Shown here piece by piece: positions 42,251 through 49,850 of a stretch of 64,000 bases of DNA (its first letter is position 1; the number at the start of each line of letters is the position of its first letter). The position numbers and the translations under genes were made by a program. The notes beneath the pieces were generated by a model. That model was not told the origin of the DNA and searched no databases. It saw only the letters and a program-made list of their open reading frames with translations. Origin of the DNA: Gemmatimonadota bacterium (GTDB taxonomy: Bacteria > Gemmatimonadota > Gemmatimonadetes > Longimicrobiales > Gaopeijiaceae); the NCBI GenBank assembly GCA_022825135.1, contig JAJDYN010000011.1, positions 62,001 through 126,000 on the forward strand. The letters run 5' to 3'.

Positions 42251-43135
42251 CTAGCCGCGCCGTCCGAGCCGCGCCGCGACGCGGGGATCTTCCTTCCAGT
42301 TGGCGGCCGTGGTCTCCAGCTGCACGGTCACCTGCCGGATGTTGAACTCCTCGTTGGCGATGGTCCGGATGCGACCGAGCAGGGCATCCATCTCCCCCCG
42401 CCGCTCCGGGTCGACCAGGACATGGGCGGCGAGGGCGTCGTTCCCCGGGGTCTGGGTCCAGACGTGCACGTCGTGCATCAGCGTCACCCCGGGCAGGTCC
42501 TCGATGCGGCGGCAGAGCCGGTCGACGTCGATGTGTTCCGGCGTGCCCTCGCGCAGGACGTGGACGACGTGGGCCAGCAGGCGCCAGGTGTTCACGAGCG
42601 CCAGGACGGCGATCAGGGCCGCGCCCGCGACATCCGCGGCCTGCCATCCGAACATCTGGATGGTCAGGCCCGCCAGAACCACGGTCACCGGGCCCATGAC
42701 ACCCGGCAGAGTGTGCCCCCGGGCGTGCGCGACGCCCCCGTGCTTCTGCCCGGGCTGTTTCAGCATGAGCATGATGATCAAGTGCACCGCCAACCCGATC
42801 GCCGCGATACCCAGCATGAGACCGCCGTCGACGTCGGAACCCGCGCCCAGCCGGCCCCAGGCCTCGAGCAGAATCCATCCCGCGGTCGCCCACAGCACGA
42901 GCGCGCTGGCCAGAGAGGCGAGGACCTGGGCCTGCTGGTAGCCGAAGGTGCGCCGCCCGGCGCCGGCGCGCGCGTCCGATCCGGTGGCCATCAGCGCCGG
43001 TCCCAGGGCCATGCCCAAGGTCAGGCCGTATCCGGCGTCGGCGAGGAGCGCGAGGCTTCCGGACACGATTCCGCCGGCCACCCTGGCGATGGTCACGGCA
43101 ACGACGAGGGTGAGCGAAATGCGCAGGCTGGTCAT
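42251..43135 (-). CDS. CDF-family protein with degenerate metal sites
   Basis: The 294-residue protein aligns along its length with the intact CDF transporter at 48050-49051: GSLALLADAGYGLTLG, RRTFGYQQAQVLASLASALVLW and IDVDRLCRRIEDLPGVTLMHDVHVWTQTPG. However, the transport ligands are lost. In TM2 the H-x3-D site is Tyr36-x3-Leu40, and in TM5 His141 is kept but its partner Asp is Gly145. Three of four ligands are therefore replaced. It also lacks the His-rich N-terminus. It may act as a non-transporting partner, bind a different ion, or be drifting. Six membrane helices and the cytoplasmic C-terminal domain remain. Confidence 0.8.
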   Translation of the reverse strand: MTSLRISLTLVVAVTIARVAGGIVSGSLALLADAGYGLTLGMALGPALMATGSDARAGAGRRTFGYQQAQVLASLASALVLWATAGWILLEAWGRLGAGSDVDGGLMLGIAAIGLAVHLIIMLMLKQPGQKHGGVAHARGHTLPGVMGPVTVVLAGLTIQMFGWQAADVAGAALIAVLALVNTWRLLAHVVHVLREGTPEHIDVDRLCRRIEDLPGVTLMHDVHVWTQTPGNDALAAHVLVDPERRGEMDALLGRIRTIANEEFNIRQVTVQLETTAANWKEDPRVAARLGRRG

Positions 43136-43190
43136 GGACTCGGTCCGGTGCGGGAAGGAAAACGGGTTGGCGCGGCGCGCGGGCAGGCCC

Positions 43191-45248
43191 TCAGCTGGCT
43201 CTCGGCGTCGCCCGATACTTGTCGAACCAGGCCACGATGTTGGCGATCTTGGCCATCAGCTGGCTGGGTCGCCGGCTCATGTCGTGGGAGGCCCCGGGCA
43301 GTCGGATCACCGCCGTGTCGATCTCGCGCATCTTCAGGGCGTGGAAGAGCTGGTACGACTCCGACAGCGGCGTGCGCAGGTCCTCTTCGCCGGTGATGAT
43401 CAGCGTCGGGGTGTCGATTTCGCCGGCCAGCGAGAGCGGAGAGAATTCCCAGTAGGGGTCGGGGTTCTCCCACGGCAGCCCGTCATAGCGGCTGAAGTAG
43501 TAGCCGTACCAGTTGTCCGCGGTGAGTGTCTTGCTGATCCAGTTCACGACCGGCTTCTGCGACACGGCGGCGCGGAACCGATCCGTCTTGCCGACGATCC
43601 ACGCGGTCATGATCCCTCCCGCGCTGCCCCCGGTGACGAAGAGGTTGTTCTCGTCGATGTAGCCCCGGTCGATGACCGCGTCGACGCCGGAGATCAGGTC
43701 GTCGTAGTCCTGGCCGGGATAGTTGTGGTAGAGCAGGTCCCCGAACTCCTCTCCGTAGCTGGTGCTGCCCCTGGGGTTGGGATAGAGGACGACGTACCCG
43801 GCGGCGGCAAGAAGCTGCATCTCGGCGGAGAACCGGTCGCCGTAGTTCGAGACCGGCCCGCCGTGGATCTCCAGGATCAGCGGATAGCGCCGGGTCGGGT
43901 CGAAGTCCGGCGGCTTGACGATCCAGCCCTGGATGGGGCGGCCGTCGAACGACGATTCCCACCAGATCTCCTCCACCTCCCCCAGCGTCCGGTTCGCGGT
44001 CAGGTCGTCGTTGAGCGCGGTGATGCGCCGTGGCCCGTTGTCCTCCCGCAGTCGCACCGCAAGCTCCCCCGGCATGTCCGGGCGGGTCTGGTTGAGGGCG
44101 ATGCTGCCGTCGTTGGCGACCGAGAAGGAGCCACCTCCGTAGGGCCGGCCGTACGAGGTGCCGCCGAGGTCCTCCGCAAGTACCTCGACCTCACCGTCCA
44201 GCGTGGCGAACGCGACCCTGGAGTTGCCCTCGTCGTCGTACTGGAAGTAGAGGCCGCCGCCGTCCGACGCCCACACCGGGTTGGCGACGCTGCGGTCCAG
44301 GTCGGCGGTGACGACGCGCCCCCCGCTGCCATCGAGGTTCATGACCTGCAGCCGGCTCACCTGGTAGGTGCGCGTCCGGTCCTCGTAGCCGACGAAGGCC
44401 ACCAGCCGCCCGTCCGGGGAGACCGCCGGGCTCTGGTCGGGGCCGGGACGGTCGGTCAGCGCGCGAATCTCCCCGCCCGCCACGGGCGCGATGTACAGTT
44501 CGGAGTTCCGGTAGTCGAGCACCCAGTCCGGGTTGCGGTTGGACGAGAACACGAGGCTCCGGCCGTCGGGCGTCCAGGCGGGCGCGCTCGAGTGCTGGAA
44601 GTCGCCCGTGGTCACCTGGACGGCCGTGCCACCCTCCGCCGGAATGACGAAGATGTGGTTGTAGCCGAAGTCCAGGTAGCCGACCCCGTCCTGCCGGTTC
44701 TTGAAGCGGTCCTCCATGATGGGCGGGTCCGCCCAGTCGGCGCCCTCGGGCGGGCGCGGCGGCGCCACCAGGCTCGGCGCCGGGTACGGCACCAGCATGT
44801 TGAAGGCGATCCGGCGGCCATCGGGCGACCAGCGGATGCCGCGCGGGGACTCCGTAAGCTGGGTCAGCGTGGCGGTCTCGCCCGTGTCCATCCAGCGCAG
44901 GTGGATCTGCCCGTCCGCCGTGTAGGCGAGCCGGGTGCCGTCCGGCGACCAGCGCGGCGACCCTCCCTCGCCCAGGCGCCGGTGTCCGGACCCGTCGACG
45001 TCCACGATCCACAGCTCGGAACGGCGCCGGTCGCGCATGACGTCCATCGAATTGCGCACGTAGACCACCCGCTGGCCATCCGGGGAGATCTGCGGGTCGC
45101 CCGCGAACTCGAGCGCAAAGACGTCCATGGGCTCGAAGCGGCTTTGGGCCGCCGCCGGGCGGGCGGTGGCCAGGGCGGCCAGAAGGGCGGCGGCGAGTGT
45201 GGCTCCCATCGCCAGTGCGGTTGTCAGTGGGTGACTCTTCTCATGCAT
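43191..45248 (-). CDS. Secreted S9 prolyl oligopeptidase-type peptidase
   Basis: The 685-residue protein has a signal peptide ending near residue 35 (ATARPAAAQ), a TolB/WD40-like propeller (GDPQISPDGQRVVYVRN, GSPRWSPDGTRLAYTADG) and an alpha/beta hydrolase with Ser542 (TGGSAGGIMTAW), Asp623 (TGEEDLRTPL) and His655 (LPGASHDMSRRP). It is most like acylaminoacyl- or dipeptidyl-peptidases that degrade peptides in the periplasm. It is divergent from the TolB-propeller/CehA gene, with a 213-bp gap. Confidence 0.92.
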   Translation of the reverse strand: MHEKSHPLTTALAMGATLAAALLAALATARPAAAQSRFEPMDVFALEFAGDPQISPDGQRVVYVRNSMDVMRDRRRSELWIVDVDGSGHRRLGEGGSPRWSPDGTRLAYTADGQIHLRWMDTGETATLTQLTESPRGIRWSPDGRRIAFNMLVPYPAPSLVAPPRPPEGADWADPPIMEDRFKNRQDGVGYLDFGYNHIFVIPAEGGTAVQVTTGDFQHSSAPAWTPDGRSLVFSSNRNPDWVLDYRNSELYIAPVAGGEIRALTDRPGPDQSPAVSPDGRLVAFVGYEDRTRTYQVSRLQVMNLDGSGGRVVTADLDRSVANPVWASDGGGLYFQYDDEGNSRVAFATLDGEVEVLAEDLGGTSYGRPYGGGSFSVANDGSIALNQTRPDMPGELAVRLREDNGPRRITALNDDLTANRTLGEVEEIWWESSFDGRPIQGWIVKPPDFDPTRRYPLILEIHGGPVSNYGDRFSAEMQLLAAAGYVVLYPNPRGSTSYGEEFGDLLYHNYPGQDYDDLISGVDAVIDRGYIDENNLFVTGGSAGGIMTAWIVGKTDRFRAAVSQKPVVNWISKTLTADNWYGYYFSRYDGLPWENPDPYWEFSPLSLAGEIDTPTLIITGEEDLRTPLSESYQLFHALKMREIDTAVIRLPGASHDMSRRPSQLMAKIANIVAWFDKYRATPRAS

Positions 45249-45461
45249 CGGCTTGCTCGCGGCTCGGTTGGGCGTACGAATTCCTGCGGAAACTCCACCC
45301 GACAGGCGCGGACGGCAACCGGTCTCCTTCGTTTCCGCGCCAAGTGTGCCGCCTCCGACAGGCTCCGCTTGCTGTCCGGGGACCCGCCGGCCGGTTCGTC
45401 ACACGGGGAGGCGACGCTTATCGTGCATCCAATGTCGCCCCATCCCAGTGGAGATCGACCG

Positions 45462-48068
45462 ATGAACAGCTCCGCATCGCGACGCAGCTTCCTCCGCATT
45501 CCGCTCCTCTCCCCCGCGCTTCTTCTGCTCCCGGGCCTGGCCGCCGCCGCGCTGCTCTCCTCGCCGGTCCCGGCCTCGGCCGCCCAACAAGCCTACGAGT
45601 ACCCGGACCCGTTCCCCGGAGGCTACCCGTCGCTCGCGGGCGCCGGCGGCGCGGGGCGGATGTACATGGAAAGCTATTTTCCCCCGCCGGTGACGGCTTC
45701 CCCCACATATCCGGCGTGGTCGCCCGACGGTGAAGAACTGGCGTTTGCGTACCAGGGGAGGATCTGGATCGTCCCGGTCGAAGGCGGGACCGCGCGCCAG
45801 CTGAGCAGCGGTCCCGGCTACCATTCCCAGCCCAGCTGGTCACCCGACGGGCGGCAGGTCGCCTACGCGGCCGACATCGACCGCAACTTCGACATCTTCG
45901 TGGTGGACGTTGCCACCGGCGCGTCGCGGCAGTTGACCGATCATCCGTTTCTCGACCTGCGGCCCCGCTGGTCGCCCGACGGCTCGCGCATCCTCTTCAC
46001 CACTGAGCGCGACGGCACCTTCGACCTGTGGGTGTACGACCTGGCGCGCGCGGCAGCCGAGCCGGTGATCGCCGATCCCGACGTGAACGACATGGCCGGG
46101 GACTGGGTCGGTTCGAGCGGCGACATCGTCTTCGTGTCGCGGCGGGGCGAGGCCGCGCTGGGCTCGGGCTCGCTCTGGCGCTGGCGCGCGGAGACCGGGG
46201 AGTCCGAACTCCTCATCCGCATCGAGACCAACTACCAGGCGGCTCCGGTCGTCGCCTCCCACGGGGGCATCGTCGCGTACATCACCGACGCATCCGGCAA
46301 CAACGACCTCTATGCCGTCCCCAGTGCGAAGTCGCTGCGCGGCATCCAGCCGGTGCGCCTCACGCACACGCGCACGGACGAGTACTTCCCGTCATGGTCA
46401 CCGGATGGCGAGCGCATCGTCTTCGCCCGCAACGGCGGCACCGACGACCAGCCGCGCACCATCGACGGCGGGATGGGCTTCGCCCTGTACACGGTCGGGC
46501 GGGGGGGCGGGCAGCCGCGGCGAGTGCGCATCGACGGCTACGCGTGGTCGGAGCCGACCGGCCAGCTGCGGGTGCGCGTCACCGACTCCGGCGGGGAGCT
46601 GTTGCCGTCGCGCATCTATCTGACGGGCGGCGACGGGCGGGCCTACTTCCCCCACGGCAGCTATCCGCGCGTCGTCAGCGTTACCGAGGACTATTACTTC
46701 CACACCGACGGCAGCTTCACGGTGACCCTCCCCGCCGGCGAGGCGAGCCTCGAGGCCTGGCGCGGCTTCGAGTACGAGCCCGTCTCGCGTCCCGTCGAGG
46801 TGCGGGCGGGCGAGCACACCATCGTCGAGGTCCAGCTCGACCGCTGGATCGACATGGCCGCCGAGGGCTGGTACTCGGGCGACAACCACATCCATCCCAA
46901 CTACGGAGGCCATTACTTCATCACCCCCGCCGATCTCGGCGACAAGGCGCGGGCCGAAGACCTGAACGTGGCCAACGGCATGATCGCCAACTACTGGGGC
47001 AACAGCCGGGTCGAGGACCTGGAGCACTTTCTCGGGCGCCCGCATCCGCATCCGCACGACGACCCCAGGACCATCGTCTACTACAACGAGGAATACCGGC
47101 CCAGCTACTTCGCCCACATGTCGCTGCTGAACCTGGTCGAGCTGATCACGCCCTTCTACATCGGCTCGGTCGGCACCGCCCATCACGCCCTCTATCCCGA
47201 CAACGCCCACGTACTTCGCCGCGTCCACGAGCAGGGCGGCATCGGCGGCTACGTGCATCCCTTCGGGCTCCGGCACCGCGACCCGAATGCCGCCGGAGCC
47301 GGTTCCGCCCGCGAGCTGCCCGTGGATGCCATCCTCGGCCTGGCGGATTTCGTGGACGTGGCCTGCATCTGGAGCGACGAGCTGGGAACGGCCGAGGTAT
47401 GGTACCGCCTGCTCAACACCGGATCGCGCATTCCCGCGACGGCGGGCACGGATGTGATGTCGGACATCTGGCGGCACCCCGCGGTCGGCACCACGCGCAC
47501 ATATGTCAATACCGGCGAGGACCGGCTCGACTACGACGCCTGGGCCGCCGCCATGGCGGCGGGACGCGCCTTCGTGACCAGCGGCCCCATCCTCACGCTC
47601 GATGTCTCAGGCAGCGAAATGGGCGAGGAACTGCAGGTCGCCGCGGGCGACAGGGTTACGGTGAACGCCACCGCCGAGTCGCTATTCCGCATGCATCGTC
47701 TGGAGATCGTCCAGGACGGGCACGTGGTGCACGCCGTCGAAGCCGACGGCGACGGCAAATCGCTGAGCGCCGAGCTGGAGATCCCGGTCGAAAACTCAGG
47801 CTGGATCGCCGCGCGCGCCCTGGGGCCGCCACAGCACGGCGCCATGGACAGCTACCTGTTCGCGCACACCAACCCGGTCTTCGTCATCGCCGACGACGAG
47901 CCCATCCGCTCCCGGGAAGACGCCGCATTCTTCGTGCGCTGGATCGATCAGGTGCTGTACGAGCTGCGGTTCATGGACCGCTGGGACGACCCCGCGCACA
48001 AGGAGGAGGTTCTCGCCACCTTCGAGGAGGGACGCCGCCTCTATCAGGCTCAGGTGGACAATCCCTGA
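45462..48068 (+). CDS. TolB-like propeller fused to a CehA/McbA-type PHP hydrolase
   Basis: The 868-residue protein has a signal peptide (…PVPASAAQ), a propeller in residues about 70-370 with repeated SPDG units (YPAWSPDGEELAFAYQG, RPRWSPDGSRILFTTERDG), a beta-sandwich linker, and a C-terminal PHP-type metallohydrolase. GDNHIHPNYGG gives His476 and His478, and later YVHPFG and AGTDVMSD supply further ligands. CehA and McbA hydrolyse carbamates and aryl esters, so an esterase or phosphoesterase role is likely. The ATG at 45462 is used although the open frame extends 2.5 kb upstream, antisense to the S9 gene. Its 3' end overlaps the converging CDF gene by 19 bp. Confidence 0.85.
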   Translation: MNSSASRRSFLRIPLLSPALLLLPGLAAAALLSSPVPASAAQQAYEYPDPFPGGYPSLAGAGGAGRMYMESYFPPPVTASPTYPAWSPDGEELAFAYQGRIWIVPVEGGTARQLSSGPGYHSQPSWSPDGRQVAYAADIDRNFDIFVVDVATGASRQLTDHPFLDLRPRWSPDGSRILFTTERDGTFDLWVYDLARAAAEPVIADPDVNDMAGDWVGSSGDIVFVSRRGEAALGSGSLWRWRAETGESELLIRIETNYQAAPVVASHGGIVAYITDASGNNDLYAVPSAKSLRGIQPVRLTHTRTDEYFPSWSPDGERIVFARNGGTDDQPRTIDGGMGFALYTVGRGGGQPRRVRIDGYAWSEPTGQLRVRVTDSGGELLPSRIYLTGGDGRAYFPHGSYPRVVSVTEDYYFHTDGSFTVTLPAGEASLEAWRGFEYEPVSRPVEVRAGEHTIVEVQLDRWIDMAAEGWYSGDNHIHPNYGGHYFITPADLGDKARAEDLNVANGMIANYWGNSRVEDLEHFLGRPHPHPHDDPRTIVYYNEEYRPSYFAHMSLLNLVELITPFYIGSVGTAHHALYPDNAHVLRRVHEQGGIGGYVHPFGLRHRDPNAAGAGSARELPVDAILGLADFVDVACIWSDELGTAEVWYRLLNTGSRIPATAGTDVMSDIWRHPAVGTTRTYVNTGEDRLDYDAWAAAMAAGRAFVTSGPILTLDVSGSEMGEELQVAAGDRVTVNATAESLFRMHRLEIVQDGHVVHAVEADGDGKSLSAELEIPVENSGWIAARALGPPQHGAMDSYLFAHTNPVFVIADDEPIRSREDAAFFVRWIDQVLYELRFMDRWDDPAHKEEVLATFEEGRRLYQAQVDNP

Positions 48069-49051
48069 CTCCCCGCCGTCGCCATCAAGTGGTCCACGTG
48101 ATGGTCTTCGGCGCAGTTTGCGGCCGAAGTCTCAAGCTGAATCGTGATGTGCTCGATTCCGAAGTCCTCGTATGCGATATGCCGGATGCGGTCCAGCATC
48201 GCGTCGCGGTCCTCTTCGTGCTCCGGATCCACCAGCACGTGCGCCGTGAATGCCTCGTATCCGGGGGTCAGCGTCCATACGTGGACATCGTGGATGACGG
48301 TGACGCCGGGCAGATCCTCGATCGTGCTGCACAGCCGGTAGACGTCTATGTGGGCGGGAACCCCTTCCAGAAGCACGTGGATCACCTTGGCGAGCAGCCG
48401 CCAGGTACTCAGCAGAATCAGGATGGCCACCACGGCGCCGGAGATGGGGTCGGCGATATCCCAGTCGTAGGCCCACACCAGGATCGCGGACACGACGACC
48501 GCAACCGAGCCCAGCAGATCGGCGATCACATGCCTGTAAGCCGCCTCGACGTTGACGCTGTGTTTCGCGGAGGCGTGGAGCATCCAGGCGACCAGCGCGT
48601 TGATGCCGAACCCGACGGCTCCGATGACCAGCATCAGTCCGCCCTCGACGTCGTGATCGTGATCGCCGGCGATGCCGCCCGTTATGCGGTCCCAGGCCTC
48701 CAGCAGGACCAGTGCTGAAACGACCCACAGGGTGAGGGCGTTCACCAGCGCCGCCAGGATCTCCGCGCGATGGTAGCCGAAAGTGCGTTGCGCAGTGGCC
48801 GCGCGGGCGGCGAAGTGAACGGCGAACAGGGCGAGCCCGATCGAGGCCGCGTCGGTGAACATGTGCCCGGCGTGCGCCAGCAGCGAAAGGCTTCCCGCGA
48901 GGACGCCGCCGACGATGTCGACGAGCATGTACCCCAGCTTCATGATCATGGCGATCGTGAGCGCGCGGATGCTCGCCCCACGCAGTTCGTCCATGGGATC
49001 GTGGCTGTGGCTGTGGGCGTAGTGACCCTGGCCGCCGGGGCTGGCGGTCAT
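48050..49051 (-). CDS. CDF-family zinc/divalent cation exporter
   Basis: The 333-residue protein has a His-rich start (HYAHSHSHD), six membrane helices and a cytoplasmic CDF C-terminal domain. Both H-x3-D sites are complete: His63/Asp67 (AHAGHMFTDAASIG) and His174/Asp178 (AYRHVIADLLG). This is the CzcD/ZitB type, which exports zinc or cobalt in exchange for protons. The ATG at 49051 (MTASPGGQGHYAH) was chosen because upstream frame sequence is unrelated. It follows the ZIP-like gene on the same strand by 106 bp, so the two may respond to metal together. Confidence 0.93.
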   Translation of the reverse strand: MTASPGGQGHYAHSHSHDPMDELRGASIRALTIAMIMKLGYMLVDIVGGVLAGSLSLLAHAGHMFTDAASIGLALFAVHFAARAATAQRTFGYHRAEILAALVNALTLWVVSALVLLEAWDRITGGIAGDHDHDVEGGLMLVIGAVGFGINALVAWMLHASAKHSVNVEAAYRHVIADLLGSVAVVVSAILVWAYDWDIADPISGAVVAILILLSTWRLLAKVIHVLLEGVPAHIDVYRLCSTIEDLPGVTVIHDVHVWTLTPGYEAFTAHVLVDPEHEEDRDAMLDRIRHIAYEDFGIEHITIQLETSAANCAEDHHVDHLMATAGSQGLST

Positions 49052-49157
49052 CACGGTCCTCCCGGGATGGCGGTGTGCTTTCGCATCGACCCATGCGTCC
49101 GGGACGCATAATGGGGGCCGTTTCCCCGAATGTACACGACGCGTCCGGCTCGAGCCC

Positions 49158-49760
49158 TCAGTGCCGGTGGTCCTCGCGCCCCTGGTGCAGGACCACATGA
49201 AGGAGGGTACCGGCCACAAAGGCTTCCAGGAGCTCGCTGTCGACAAAGGCCAGGTCGGTCATCACGCCACCGCCCACCACGTATCCCGCCACTGTCGCGA
49301 CCAGGATGACACCCACCCCGGCGCCTGCCAACGGCGCGCCATGGCGCGGCACCACCAGCCACCAGATCAGCAATCCCAGCGCCACCCGGTGCACCACCAC
49401 CGCCAGGACGAAGGCGGGGGAGGCGCCGGCCGTGAGCGCGCTCCCTTCAAGCAGCGCGTGCGCGGAGATGCCCAGCACGGCAAACAGGATGGTGAAGTCG
49501 TCGGTATAACGCGCCAGGGTGTGCGACAGTCGCTCGACCACCGCAAGCAGCCCGGCCCCGAGCGCCACCACGACGACGGGCACCAGGCTCCGTTCGGCCC
49601 AGGCATGCGGCAGCACCTGGATCGCCACGAGCAGCGGGAGCGCGACAATGACGGCCGTATCGAGCAGCCGGACCGTGCGCGCCCGGTGGTGCAGGGTGAC
49701 GTAGATGAGCACCCCGGCCAGGGGGGCGAGCAGCGCTGAAACGAGAGGGAGCATGGACAC
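49158..49760 (-). CDS. ZIP-like membrane protein
   Basis: The 200-residue protein has about seven hydrophobic segments. GISAHALLEGSAL (His101, Glu105) resembles the H-x3-E metal site of ZIP transporters, while the second site is only partial (VVHRVALGLLIWW: His124, with Leu128 where Glu or His is expected). LLEAFVAGTLLHVVL fits the final ZIP helices. With 200 residues it is shorter than most ZIPs. It would move zinc or another divalent metal inward. Position next to a CDF exporter supports a metal role, but the missing ligands leave it uncertain. Confidence 0.6.
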   Translation of the reverse strand: MSMLPLVSALLAPLAGVLIYVTLHHRARTVRLLDTAVIVALPLLVAIQVLPHAWAERSLVPVVVVALGAGLLAVVERLSHTLARYTDDFTILFAVLGISAHALLEGSALTAGASPAFVLAVVVHRVALGLLIWWLVVPRHGAPLAGAGVGVILVATVAGYVVGGGVMTDLAFVDSELLEAFVAGTLLHVVLHQGREDHRH

Positions 49761-49850
49761 AACATTAGCGGGTGCGTCAACTTGCGCGGAGAAACCCCGG
49801 GGGCTATTCCTCTACGGTTAGACGTCTTCAGGATCGTGGAGAGGAATGTC

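Noticed and set aside
42948..45461. Upstream extension of the TolB/CehA gene
   Set aside because: The in-frame region is antisense to the S9 peptidase and CDF genes. A proper signal peptide begins at 45462.
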